From B1 sp964355075 (lineage in GTDB: Bacteria; Bacteroidota; Bacteroidia; UKL13-3): DNA of 64,000 nt. Each line of letters opens with the position of its first letter. Position 1 is the first letter of the stretch. The notes under the pieces are model-generated. The model was given only the letters and a program-made list of their open reading frames with translations. It was not told the DNA's origin and made no database searches. This document shows, piece by piece, positions 45,044-54,026 of this stretch. The position numbers were made by a program, and so were the translations under genes. The DNA lies in the NCBI GenBank assembly GCA_964355075.1, contig CAYHCF010000004.1, positions 62,001 to 126,000 on the forward strand, written 5' to 3'.

Positions 45044-46318
45044 ATGAAAAACATCTTTACGCTCCTGTTTCTGGCCATTTTTTATAATGGTTTTTCTCAA
45101 ACCCTGTTTATGGATAATTTTAATTATGGCACAAACGACAGTTTGATTGCCGTTACCTATAATAATGGATGGGTCCTCGCAAGTTCAACGGTGAACCCGC
45201 TCAGAGCCACAGCTACCGCGCTAACCTATTCGGGTTATGTTGGTTCGGGTGTTGGTAGTGCCGTACCCATGGCAAATAACGGACAAGATGCCTGTAAAGA
45301 TCTTAAGAATGCACAAACCTATACAAGTGGATCTGTTTATGCCTCCTGTTTGGTAAATGTTTCGGCAGCACAAGCAACCGGCGATTACGTTTTTGGGCTA
45401 CTTCCTTCGGCATCCATTTCTCTTTATTCGGCACGTACCTTTATTAAACTGTCATCAACCGGCTATTTTAAAGTTGCTATCATGAAGGGATCCACAACTT
45501 TAGAAACAACCAATTATTCTGTTGATTCATTTCCTCTGAGCACAACACTTTTATTTGTTGCAAAATATACTTTCTATTCAGGCACAACTGCCGACGACTC
45601 TCTTAAATTATATGTTTTCAGTTCAGGAATCCCTGCAACTGAGCCAGCTGTTGCAACCTGTGCTACCATTGGAGGAACCAATACGGATATGGCCAATGTT
45701 GGGCGTGTTTTCCTGAGACAAGGTTCTGCTTCCAACGCTCCTACCTTTGTTGTTGATGAAATCAGAATATCCAATACCTGGGCTAATGGCCCGCTGCCGG
45801 TTACCATTCATTCTTTTAAAGGAATATTGAACAACAATTCTGTTGCTTTATTCTGGTCAACTTCCTCCGAAATGAATAACAGAGGTTTTGAAGTAGAAAG
45901 AAGCACGGATGGCAAAGAATTTGAAACCATTGGTTTTGTAAAAGGTTCAGGAACCTCTAATAAAGTTATCAATTATTTATTTACTGATAACAATGCCAAG
46001 GCTCCAATCCTGTATTACCGGTTGAAACAAATAGATTTTGATGGTAAAAACTCATATACAGATGTGCTCACCCTCAGCAATGATAAAATTGATATCGGCA
46101 TTACTCCGAATCCATTTGTTGACGAAATAAGCATCCGCTCTGAAAACGCTTCTCAGGAGATAACAGCTGAGCTATTCGACCTCAATGGCAGAAGCCAAAA
46201 GGTAGTTTCAGGTAATGGAAATGTAGTTATTTCTACTCAGGAACTGCTGAATGGGGTTTACTTTATTCGCATAAACAACGGCGATCGTGTTTTGGTAAAA
46301 CGCATCCTAAAAAACTGA
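45044..46318 (+). CDS. T9SS-secreted protein with N-terminal domain like the one at 38317
   Basis: ATG 45044 gives 424 aa with a normal signal peptide (MKNIFTLLFLAIFYNGFSQ); a TTG 14 codons upstream was not used. The first 230 or so residues (MDNFNYGTNDS..., GQDACKDLKNA, VNVSAAQATGDYVFGLL) repeat the N-terminal domain of the protein at 38317. A middle domain (LFWSTSSEMNNRGFEVERSTDGKEF) is FN3-like and common in T9SS cargo. A type A sorting domain ends it (GITPNPFVDEISI ... GVYFIRINNGDRVLV). It lies 88 bp downstream of the TonB receptor in the same direction. Confidence 0.85.
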   Translation: MKNIFTLLFLAIFYNGFSQTLFMDNFNYGTNDSLIAVTYNNGWVLASSTVNPLRATATALTYSGYVGSGVGSAVPMANNGQDACKDLKNAQTYTSGSVYASCLVNVSAAQATGDYVFGLLPSASISLYSARTFIKLSSTGYFKVAIMKGSTTLETTNYSVDSFPLSTTLLFVAKYTFYSGTTADDSLKLYVFSSGIPATEPAVATCATIGGTNTDMANVGRVFLRQGSASNAPTFVVDEIRISNTWANGPLPVTIHSFKGILNNNSVALFWSTSSEMNNRGFEVERSTDGKEFETIGFVKGSGTSNKVINYLFTDNNAKAPILYYRLKQIDFDGKNSYTDVLTLSNDKIDIGITPNPFVDEISIRSENASQEITAELFDLNGRSQKVVSGNGNVVISTQELLNGVYFIRINNGDRVLVKRILKN

Positions 46319-46747
46319 TCCCTTTTTTTGCAGCCTGAAAATTGTTGTTATCAAGCTTAAAGATAAATTAGATACATCGGAAACGGAATAACTTTTCAAC
46401 CGATTTATTATTACACATTGGATGTCGGATGCCACGCAAATTGGATATTTGATTGTTTTATTATGCGTGTTCATGTTTACATTCTTAAACGGCTGAAAAC
46501 GTATTATCGCAAAAATCGCTTTCTATTTACATTTGTTGAGAAATCAGCGTAGTGATCATTTCTCAGTTTCAAAACCATTTTTATTTACGTTTTCTATACA
46601 TAAATTTATACATTTGAAATTGAAACTTATTTTGGCAGCAGTGACATTCAAGTGGTTCTGATTAGCGGCAGTTGTAGTATCAGAATGTTTGTGTGCTACC
46701 ACACTGAAAATGGATTTACAATGAATTAAAAATAGGCATAAGAAGAA
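46319..46747. other. Non-coding region upstream of the AraC-type regulator
   Basis: No credible gene in these 429 bp. Visible signals are a perfect inverted repeat TGAGAAAT/ATTTCTCA (46537-46544, 46558-46565), a TAnnTTTG box TACATTTG (46609-46616) and a 13-bp word AAATCAGCGTAGT (46541-46553). That word recurs, reversed, at 50323-50335 beside the duplicated operators. It may be part of an autoregulatory site of the downstream regulator. Confidence 0.45.
46609..46616 (+). promoter_or_regulatory. Candidate promoter -7 box of the AraC-type regulator
   Basis: TACATTTG fits TAnnTTTG. Upstream TTTACG near 46584 could serve as -33. The 5' untranslated region would be about 125 bases. Confidence 0.33.
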
Positions 46748-47917
46748 ATGTTATATCTGTCAGCCATCATTCTATCTGTCTTCCTTTCTTTTGTGCTTAT
46801 CACAAAAAGAAATAAAACAAGTGCCGATTATCTTCTGGTTACCTGGCTCTTTACAATAGGATTTAATTTGTTTTGCTACTACCTGTTTCTAAAGAACCAA
46901 TTCATTAATTTTCCGTCAATAATTGTATTCGGGTTTTCTATACCATTAGCCCATGGCCCATTTTTATATTTATACACCAGAAATCAAACCTCTCATTTTC
47001 CTTTTGCCAAAACCCAATTACTTCATTTTTTACCCCTTTTTTTATCTGTTATGCTTTTCCTGGACTTCCATCTTTTACCTTATGATCAAAAAGCAGATGT
47101 GATAATAAATAAAGGACAGGGTTATGAATCAAGATTATTGATCAACATGTATTTCGTTTTTTTTTCGGGAATAATCTATGTTTTGCTGTCACTTTTCAGA
47201 TTATTAAAATACCGGAAGAATTTAGTTTACCAGTTTTCCAATATAGAAAAGATCAATTTTAACTGGCTCCTGTATCTGATAATCTGGATGATGTTGATCT
47301 GGCTGATTGTTCTTTTCACCCGGAATGATAAGCTGATCTATGGTTCTGTTTCTCTTTTCGTAATATGGATAGGATATTTCGGTGTGAAACAAGTTCAGGT
47401 TTTTAGTCAGATTAATGATCAACAAAAAAACAGAACTGCTTTATCTGACAATAATTTAGTACCAAAGAGCAACATTTCCAAAGCTGAAAATATTTCAATA
47501 AATGATTCACCTGTCGAGGATGAGGATTTTGTTAATCAGAAATATCAGAAGTCTTCACTTACCAACCAGGATGTAACGGATATTTACGACAGGCTGAAAC
47601 TTTTAATGTATGAAAAAAAACCATTCACTAATCCTGATTTAACCTTGAATGAATTGGCACAAAGCCTGGATATTCATCCAAACTACTTATCACAAGTAAT
47701 TAATTCTAAGGAACATAAGAACTTTTATGATCTGGTTAACGAAAGACGCGTAGAAGAATTTAAAAAACTCGTCTCACAATCCTCAAATCAAAAATACACC
47801 CTGATGGCTATTGCTTACGATAGTGGATTTAATTCAAAAGCTTCCTTTAATCGAAATTTTAAAAAATATACCGGACTTACTCCCACAGATTACCTGCAAA
47901 AGCAAGTAGAAAAATAA
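46748..47917 (+). CDS. Membrane-bound AraC-family regulator
   Basis: The 389-aa protein starts with about seven hydrophobic segments (residues 3-215). After a charged linker an AraC/XylS DNA-binding domain follows (about 285-385) with LNELAQSLDIHPNYLSQVIN and the second helix AIAYDSGFNSKASFNRNFKKYTG. Such seven-helix AraC proteins are typical of Bacteroidota and probably sense a ligand at the membrane. The last 14 codons and the following 100 bp recur at 50233-50374. Direct repeats suited to AraC binding lie just downstream. Confidence 0.88.
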   Translation: MLYLSAIILSVFLSFVLITKRNKTSADYLLVTWLFTIGFNLFCYYLFLKNQFINFPSIIVFGFSIPLAHGPFLYLYTRNQTSHFPFAKTQLLHFLPLFLSVMLFLDFHLLPYDQKADVIINKGQGYESRLLINMYFVFFSGIIYVLLSLFRLLKYRKNLVYQFSNIEKINFNWLLYLIIWMMLIWLIVLFTRNDKLIYGSVSLFVIWIGYFGVKQVQVFSQINDQQKNRTALSDNNLVPKSNISKAENISINDSPVEDEDFVNQKYQKSSLTNQDVTDIYDRLKLLMYEKKPFTNPDLTLNELAQSLDIHPNYLSQVINSKEHKNFYDLVNERRVEEFKKLVSQSSNQKYTLMAIAYDSGFNSKASFNRNFKKYTGLTPTDYLQKQVEK

Positions 47918-48015
47918 CTTCACCGTTTCATTGCTCATAAAATTGATCTCATCGCTCATATAGCGCTGGCATTTAATTGTTTACGCACCTGTTATTTACT
48001 ATTATCAACCTTCAT
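47874..48015. repeat. 142-bp duplicated segment, copy 1
   Basis: This block covers the 3' end of the AraC-type gene and its downstream region. It matches 50233-50374 without net gaps at about 121 of 142 positions. The coding tail and the 21-bp-spaced half-sites are the best conserved parts. Confidence 0.9.
47929..47959 (+). promoter_or_regulatory. Putative AraC-type operator, copy 1
   Basis: CATTGCTCAT (47929-47938) and CATCGCTCAT (47950-47959) are direct repeats with starts exactly 21 bp apart, i.e. two helical turns, the usual spacing for AraC-family half-sites. They lie 12 bp beyond the stop of the AraC-type gene and upstream of the YCII/serine hydrolase/MarR operon. Both half-sites are fully conserved in the second copy. 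Confidence 0.5.
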
Positions 48016-48106
48016 GTTGGCCATTAGCGATTGCAAAATCCTATTGGTTTCCATAAATCCTGAAAAAATATTTTCAAATATTAGTTTCCATGTCATCTAT
48101 TATAAT

Positions 48107-48114
48107 TATATTTG
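48107..48114 (+). promoter_or_regulatory. Candidate promoter -7 box of the YCII-like gene
   Basis: TATATTTG fits TAnnTTTG, 16 bp before the ATG at 48130. A TTAG/GTTTCC element near 48081-48089 is at the -33 position. Confidence 0.42.
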
Positions 48115-48129
48115 CAGCGGGATAATAAA

Positions 48130-48387
48130 ATGAAAAGCATCGTATTCTTTTACACAATGAAAAATGAGCCGGAAATTATAAAAGGATTGGTTCCGGAACA
48201 CATAAAATATTGGCACGACCTAGAATTAACTGGCTACAGGGGAGGTCCTTTTTCTGATCGTTTAGGCGGCCTAATTACATTTCTATCAGATGATATTGAA
48301 TCTGCCAATAAGATTATTTATGATGATCCTTTCGTAAAAGGGAAAGCATTATCAGATATGAAGATTAAGATTTGGATTGTAAACTGA
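48130..48387 (+). CDS. YCII-like small protein
   Basis: From ATG 48130 (85 aa; an in-frame TTG 18 bp upstream is less likely) the protein looks like a YCII-domain (ferredoxin-like fold) protein: a conserved His in PEHIKYW, GGPFSDRLGG, and the DDPFVKG motif near the end. YCII proteins are small enzymes or dehydratase-like proteins, and the exact reaction is unknown. It is first in a three-gene run that ends with MarR. Confidence 0.68.
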   Translation: MKSIVFFYTMKNEPEIIKGLVPEHIKYWHDLELTGYRGGPFSDRLGGLITFLSDDIESANKIIYDDPFVKGKALSDMKIKIWIVN

Positions 48388-48425
48388 TTAGAATAATATA
48401 AGTAAGATTGTTATTTAAAAATAAA

Positions 48426-49604
48426 ATGAACAATAGACAAAATATCCGATTTAGGAAAACCATACTATCAATCATAACACTACTCACAATTACGGTTGGT
48501 TGTACGTCCTACAAGCCATATAAAGCAAATGAGATTATAAGTGATAATAATAAATTACAAAATATTTTAGATTCGGCAGTTAATGAGTTTAAACTGCCAG
48601 GTCTTCAGGCAGGAATCGTTTTTCCCGATGGCAAAATAATATTAGCTTCAAGTGGTACCGAAGATTTTGAACGCAAGAGGCCTTACATTACAAACCAGAA
48701 CATTTTTCGAATTGGAAGTGCCACAAAAATGTTTGTTGCATCATTAATAGGTCGTCTTATGGAAAAAGGTCAGTTGTCGTATGATGACACCATTGATAAG
48801 TGGTTCCCTGATTTAACTTCAGCAAATACCATAACCATAAAGGAATTACTTAACCAGAATAGTGGTATAAAAGAAAATCTTTTTACGAATCCCTGGATTT
48901 TAACAAAATCTGTTCTATCAGATAATAAGCATTGGGATGCACAAGTTGTTGTAAATAAGATTATGAATAACATGAAAGTTACCCCTCCTGATCAGAGGTC
49001 TTTTGTTTATGCAAATAATAACTATTTACTTTTAGGTCTAATTGCTGAAAAAGTTGGCAAGGATATAATTGCCAATCAACTGGAGAATGAATTTTTCAAA
49101 CCACTTAAAATGAAAAACACCTATTTTCTCCCTTATTATAAACAATTGCCCGATGGACTTATTAGCGGTTATGATGAATATATCCCCTTTGGACCGCATG
49201 TTATCAGCCCATCAAATACATCATGGAGTACCTTAACTTTTTCTGCTGGTTCAATGGCTTCAACTTCAGAGGATTTATTGATTTGGTTGAATGCCTTTTT
49301 TCATAATAGCGTTCTAAAACCCGAAACCCTGGAGGCTATGCGACTATATATAAATGCACGGGAAAATGGACGCGATAATAATATTGTTGGGTATGGTTTA
49401 GGATTGGCTCAATATGAACTTAATGGCTACAAAATGGAAGGGCATCCTGGTGGTGGATTTGGAGGAGAGTGTTTCCCGTTTTATTTTCCTGAAAAAGATG
49501 TATCTATTGTGGTTTCCTACAATTGGTCTAAAAAAGACAACCCTGCAGGGAAAATTCTTCTTAAAAGAATTATTGAACAAGTTATCAATATCCCCAATCC
49601 ATAA
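48426..49604 (+). CDS. Beta-lactamase-family serine hydrolase, lipoprotein
   Basis: ATG 48426 gives 392 aa with lipobox TVGC followed by TSY. The class C beta-lactamase/D-peptidase core has SATK (SxxK, nucleophile Ser, about residue 100), YANNNY as the Tyr-x-Asn motif, and a C-terminal HPGGGFGG replacing KTG. It could act on peptides or esters in the periplasm. True beta-lactamase activity cannot be claimed. It lies between a YCII gene and a MarR gene. Confidence 0.88.
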   Translation: MNNRQNIRFRKTILSIITLLTITVGCTSYKPYKANEIISDNNKLQNILDSAVNEFKLPGLQAGIVFPDGKIILASSGTEDFERKRPYITNQNIFRIGSATKMFVASLIGRLMEKGQLSYDDTIDKWFPDLTSANTITIKELLNQNSGIKENLFTNPWILTKSVLSDNKHWDAQVVVNKIMNNMKVTPPDQRSFVYANNNYLLLGLIAEKVGKDIIANQLENEFFKPLKMKNTYFLPYYKQLPDGLISGYDEYIPFGPHVISPSNTSWSTLTFSAGSMASTSEDLLIWLNAFFHNSVLKPETLEAMRLYINARENGRDNNIVGYGLGLAQYELNGYKMEGHPGGGFGGECFPFYFPEKDVSIVVSYNWSKKDNPAGKILLKRIIEQVINIPNP

Positions 49605-49651
49605 TTTATCTAAAACCCGTTGACTTAACCTCAGCATTTGTATATTGCCAT

Positions 49652-50074
49652 ATGAAAAAAACACAAGCAAATATTGTTGTTGGATTATTGCGGATTGGAG
49701 CATTTCTGCAAAGAGAAGGAGATAGGATTGTAAAGGTCTTTTATTTAAACCAACAACAATATGTAGTTTTAAATTTCATTTTTAGAAATCAACCTCTGAG
49801 TCAAAATGATATTTGTTCAAGATTATTGTACGAAAAGTCAAACGTTTCAAAGATTTTAAAAAAACTTGAGGATTTAAAATATGTAATGCAAAAACCATCA
49901 AATAAAGATAAACGATACATTGATATTATTTGCACGGATAAAGGTGTTGAAGTAGTTAAACAAGGCAACATTTTATTTGATGATTATAATAATAAACTGT
50001 TGGGATTACTTTCCAAATCTGATATTAAAGTTGCCGAGAATTTTATTAATAACTTACAAAAAATAATAAAATGA
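49652..50074 (+). CDS. MarR-family transcriptional regulator
   Basis: The 140-aa winged-helix protein has recognition helix LSQNDICSRLLYEKSNVSKI and a wing MQKPSNKDKRYIDI, which is the classical MarR D-x-R pattern. It lies 47 bp after the serine hydrolase and probably regulates this small operon in response to a ligand. Confidence 0.9.
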   Translation: MKKTQANIVVGLLRIGAFLQREGDRIVKVFYLNQQQYVVLNFIFRNQPLSQNDICSRLLYEKSNVSKILKKLEDLKYVMQKPSNKDKRYIDIICTDKGVEVVKQGNILFDDYNNKLLGLLSKSDIKVAENFINNLQKIIK

Positions 50075-50232
50075 AGAGCGATTTAAGAAAAATAGATTAA
50101 GATTTGGATGGTTGGAGATGTATGTAATGTTATTGACACCAACCTCAACAAAGGCATGCAGGCAGGAATGTTTCTTGCTTTATCAAAATATTCCTAAAAC
50201 ATTTGTTGGAAATAAGGGCATGCCACACCGCT
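50075..50232. other. Non-coding sequence before the second operator copy
   Basis: AT-rich spacer without a plausible frame. It sits just 5' of the second copy of the AraC gene tail and has no similarity to the region upstream of copy 1 that I can see. Confidence 0.3.
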
Positions 50233-50234
50233 GA

Positions 50235-50276
50235 CTTCCTCCCACAGATTACCTGCAAATGCAATTAGAAAAATAA
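50235..50276 (+). pseudogene. Remnant of an AraC-type regulator, last 13 codons
   Basis: The frame reads LPPTDYLQMQLEK and a TAA stop, against LTPTDYLQKQVEK in the intact gene. It is preceded by a TGA at 50232-50234 and has no start. It is a leftover from a duplication that carried the regulator tail and its downstream operators. Confidence 0.85.
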
Positions 50277-50287
50277 CTTCACCGTTT

Positions 50288-50318
50288 CATTGCTCATATT
50301 ATTGGTCTCATCGCTCAT
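50288..50318 (+). promoter_or_regulatory. Putative AraC-type operator, copy 2
   Basis: CATTGCTCAT (50288-50297) and CATCGCTCAT (50309-50318) again start 21 bp apart. They lie about 130 bp upstream of the prolyl-aminopeptidase-like gene. Sequence between the half-sites differs from copy 1, while the half-sites are identical, as expected if a protein contacts them. Confidence 0.5.
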
Positions 50319-50448
50319 ACTACGCTGATTTTTAATTATTTACACAACGAATATTTACAGGTATCAACCTTCATACTGAGCCTTTGTACCCAAAAACTCA
50401 GGGTTATTTTGCAGCACAATTTCTAAACAAAAACTTAAAATAAATAAA

Positions 50449-51456
50449 ATGAAAACTTTAAAAAAAATCATTATGCTGGTATTAGGCGTTACGGTTATTT
50501 TCGGTTGTTCAAAAGAGCGAATTACCGACCCGGGAAAATTAGTTCCCAAAACTGCGGATCAGGATCTGCATATTCCATCCATTACTATAAACGGTGCCGT
50601 GTTACATTCAGAAGCCTTCGGTCATCCCGACAGTTCGATGATCGTCTGTATTCATGGCGGACCGGGAAACGACTACCGTTATATGTTAAATTGTAAAGAC
50701 CTTGCTGATCATGGATACCGCGTAGTATTTTACGACCAAAGAGGTTCAGGTCTTTCACAACGGTTCCCAAAAAAGTCGTATACTACTATGGGTCTTGGAG
50801 CAGTGGATATGATTAATGATGAATTGACCGGTGTGATAGCACATTACAAAACCCATCCCGGCCAAAAAGTATTTCTCATGGGACATTCATGGGGAGCCAT
50901 GTTGGCTACCGCATATGTATGCAGACATCCAAATGAAATACAAGGTTTGGCAATAGGCGAACCCGGCGGATTGAAATGGGATGATGTTGTGGAATTTGTA
51001 AGTAAATCCCGGGCATTTAGTTTAAGCGGTGAGACCCTGAATGATGCTGTTTATTCGGACCAATTTATTACCGGTAAAGCAGACCAGCACGAAATATTAG
51101 ATTATAAAATGGCTATGGCAGCCGGTAAGAATGAAATTACCGGAGATGATCTAACAGTTCCGGGAAGTTTTTGGAGAATGGGTTCGGTTATCAGCACAGC
51201 ATTTTTTGAAATAGGTCAACAGTATAAACCTGACTTCTCAGATGGTATCAACAGATTCAATGTTCCTGTTCTTTTTCTTTATAGTGAAAAAAACAAAGCA
51301 TACCCTGATGAATGGGCACGAAAAATTTCTTCAGCATATAACAAGGTTGAACTATATAAAGTACCGGGAGTAGGTCATTCAGGCATTGTTTCTGATAAAA
51401 AAGCCTGGAAAGAAACCACCCTTCCAAAAATTCTCACCTATTTTAATTCAATTTAA
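50449..51456 (+). CDS. Alpha/beta hydrolase lipoprotein, prolyl-aminopeptidase-like
   Basis: The 335-aa protein has lipobox IFGC (Cys20) and an alpha/beta-hydrolase fold of the S33 type. The oxyanion motif HGGPGNDYRY is followed by DQRGSGLSQR, the nucleophile elbow GHSWGAM and the catalytic His in VGHSGIVS. HGGPG is characteristic of proline iminopeptidases. Position before a TonB receptor suggests peptide or ester processing at the cell surface. The substrate is unknown. Confidence 0.88.
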   Translation: MKTLKKIIMLVLGVTVIFGCSKERITDPGKLVPKTADQDLHIPSITINGAVLHSEAFGHPDSSMIVCIHGGPGNDYRYMLNCKDLADHGYRVVFYDQRGSGLSQRFPKKSYTTMGLGAVDMINDELTGVIAHYKTHPGQKVFLMGHSWGAMLATAYVCRHPNEIQGLAIGEPGGLKWDDVVEFVSKSRAFSLSGETLNDAVYSDQFITGKADQHEILDYKMAMAAGKNEITGDDLTVPGSFWRMGSVISTAFFEIGQQYKPDFSDGINRFNVPVLFLYSEKNKAYPDEWARKISSAYNKVELYKVPGVGHSGIVSDKKAWKETTLPKILTYFNSI

Positions 51457-51470
51457 TAAAATAAAATAAA

Positions 51471-53831
51471 ATGACAATGAAAACAGTCAGAATAATAACA
51501 ACATTGCTTTTAATGTTTCTTGCGAATATGGTTTTTTCACAAACCGCTACACAAACATTAAGAGGAAAGGTTTACGATAACGAAACTCAGGCCCCGCTAA
51601 CAGGTGCAACGGTTATCGTGTTGGGAACAAAACCCTTATTGGGGACAACATCGGATATGAACGGCAATTACAAAATAGCTAATGTACCGGTAGGCCGCTA
51701 TAATATTCAATTCAATTATGTGGGTTATAAGCCGAAGATATTATCAGAAATACTGGTCTCCTCAGGCAAAGAGGTCGTTAATAATATCGGTTTAATTGAA
51801 TCCGTTTCCCAAATGAAGGAGGTATCTATAACAGGATCTTCGCAAAAAGACAAACCCATCAATTCGATGGCATCGGTTAGTGCAAGATCTTTTACGGTAG
51901 AAGAAACCAGCAGATATGCCGGAGGAATGGATGATCCTGCACGCTTAGTATCTGCCTTTGCCGGTGTTACAACGGGTAATATTTCGGAAAATTCAATTTC
52001 CATCAGGGGGAATTCTCCTAAAGGCGTTTCGTGGCGGCTTGAGGGAGTAGAGATTCCGACACCAAGCCACTTTCCGGGAGCAAATGTTGCCGGAGGTGGA
52101 TTCCTTACCATTTTCAGCAGTCAGCTTCTTTCCAATTCCGATTTTTTTACCGGGGCTTTTCCGTCTGAATACGGCAATGCATTGGCCGGAATTTTCGACA
52201 TGAAACTTCGGAACGGGAATAACGAAAAACGAGAACATACCGTTCAGGCTGGAATGATGGGCATTGATTTATCTTCGGAAGGACCCTTTAAAAAAGGCAA
52301 AGATGCAACCTATTTATTTAATTATCGATACTCGACTTTCGGTTTACTCACTGCTCTGGGACTTATTCCGTCAGAATCCGGGATACCTACCTATCAGGAT
52401 TTATCATTTAAGCTGAACTTTCCTACACAAAAAGCAGGGGTATTTTCTTTGTGGGGAATCGGTGCCATCGATAATATGAAAAAAAAGGACGAGCCTGATT
52501 CCACAAAATGGAAAAATGATGATAACAGATTTAATTATAACTGGAATATGAAAACCGGGGCCATTGGATTGAATCATAAATTCATCCTTGGTAAAAAATC
52601 GTATTTAAATACAATTATTTCCGGCTCCGGGATTGAGAATATTATGGATGCTACCCGACTTGACAGCAGTTTGACACGAAGACCAGAATGGTATTTTACT
52701 GACAAATCAGGTAAAATTACGATGAGTTCATTTATCAACCATAAGTTTAGTGCAAAACATACCCTAAAAGTGGGAGCCAGTTATCATGTATTATTTTATA
52801 ATCTGAATCTTAACAGCACTATAAATGGAGATCCTGAAACTTTTCAGAACACCGTAAAGGGAAATAATTCCAGTAGTTTCTCAGAGTTTTATGCTCAGTC
52901 TAAATATGATATTACCGAAAATCTTTCTATGAATACCGGCATCCATTTTAATTATTTTGCTTTGAATAATACTTCATCAGTTGATCCGAGATTCAGTTTG
53001 AAATGGGGATTTTATCCAAAACATTCAATTAGCTTTGGATATGGAATGCACAGTCAATTGGAGGAATTAAAAATATACCTGTACAACAAAAAAGAGAATA
53101 ATCACAACGAATATCCAAATAAGAATCTGAATGTTTCGCACGCTCAACATTTTGTGCTCAGTTACGATTGGTCCGTCAACGATCATATTCGCCTGAAAAT
53201 TGAACCTTACTATCAATATTTATATGATATTCCGGGTATTTCAAACAGTTCCTATTCATTAATAAATTTTAAACAAGACTGGACATTCAGGAGTTCGCTG
53301 GCAAATAATACACAAGGGAAAAATGTAGGAATTGATTTTACCCTGGAACGCTTTTTGAACCATAATTACTATTATTTGGTAACAGCCTCCTTATTTGATT
53401 CCAAATACAAAGGTGACGACGGGATATGGCGCAACACCAGGTATAACAGGGGATATGTATTAAACGTTCTTGGCGGAAAAGAATTTATCCTAACAAAAGG
53501 AAAGGTGCTTGGCTTAAATGGAAGACTAACCTACATGGGAGGCGAACGTAACAGTCCGCTACTTGTTGAAGAATCCTTAAAACAAAAATATGTGGTGTAT
53601 GACGAATCGAAGGCATTCGAATCGCAGGCACCGGCCACCTATAACCTCGACCTGTCAGTGAGTTATCGAATCAACAAGGCAAAGCACTCCAGCGTATGGG
53701 CACTACAAGTAAAAAATGTGCTGGGTTCACCACTATGCTCAGGATACTATTATAATTATAAAACAAAAAATATTCAAAGAGATGATGTTGTTATTATTGT
53801 GCCAAACATCAGCTATAAAATTGAGTTCTAG
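51471..53831 (+). CDS. TonB-dependent receptor
   Basis: The 786-aa receptor starts at ATG 51471 or the ATG 6 bp later. The signal peptide ends MVFSQ. A CarboxypepD-regulatory-like domain (about 30-110, GKVYDNETQAPLTGATV) and a plug (ISIRGNSPKGVSWRLEGVEI) precede a barrel that ends in aromatic IEF. The gene follows the hydrolase by 14 bp, so the two are one operon. This size is near the small end for receptors with this N-terminal domain. No SusD gene is present. Confidence 0.92.
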   Translation: MTMKTVRIITTLLLMFLANMVFSQTATQTLRGKVYDNETQAPLTGATVIVLGTKPLLGTTSDMNGNYKIANVPVGRYNIQFNYVGYKPKILSEILVSSGKEVVNNIGLIESVSQMKEVSITGSSQKDKPINSMASVSARSFTVEETSRYAGGMDDPARLVSAFAGVTTGNISENSISIRGNSPKGVSWRLEGVEIPTPSHFPGANVAGGGFLTIFSSQLLSNSDFFTGAFPSEYGNALAGIFDMKLRNGNNEKREHTVQAGMMGIDLSSEGPFKKGKDATYLFNYRYSTFGLLTALGLIPSESGIPTYQDLSFKLNFPTQKAGVFSLWGIGAIDNMKKKDEPDSTKWKNDDNRFNYNWNMKTGAIGLNHKFILGKKSYLNTIISGSGIENIMDATRLDSSLTRRPEWYFTDKSGKITMSSFINHKFSAKHTLKVGASYHVLFYNLNLNSTINGDPETFQNTVKGNNSSSFSEFYAQSKYDITENLSMNTGIHFNYFALNNTSSVDPRFSLKWGFYPKHSISFGYGMHSQLEELKIYLYNKKENNHNEYPNKNLNVSHAQHFVLSYDWSVNDHIRLKIEPYYQYLYDIPGISNSSYSLINFKQDWTFRSSLANNTQGKNVGIDFTLERFLNHNYYYLVTASLFDSKYKGDDGIWRNTRYNRGYVLNVLGGKEFILTKGKVLGLNGRLTYMGGERNSPLLVEESLKQKYVVYDESKAFESQAPATYNLDLSVSYRINKAKHSSVWALQVKNVLGSPLCSGYYYNYKTKNIQRDDVVIIVPNISYKIEF

Positions 53832-54026
53832 TTGAAACTGAAACATGTGGTAAAACGGGGATGAATAAATTGTTTATGGAATCTCAGGAAGTTAGCATCA
53901 ATTTTTTTTAGAAAGAGTCATGCATCACGGGAAAGACAATTTGCCGGCAAATAAAATTGTATTACCTTGCATGAATAAGATAAGTAACCATGGCTTTGGA
54001 GCGCATTTCAAAAAAGGACCAAACCA

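Larger units (their letters stand above)
50233..50374. repeat. 142-bp duplicated segment, copy 2
   Basis: This is the copy of 47874-48015 located before the hydrolase/TonB receptor operon. Its left end contains only the tail of the AraC gene, so the duplication did not preserve the whole regulator. Confidence 0.9.
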
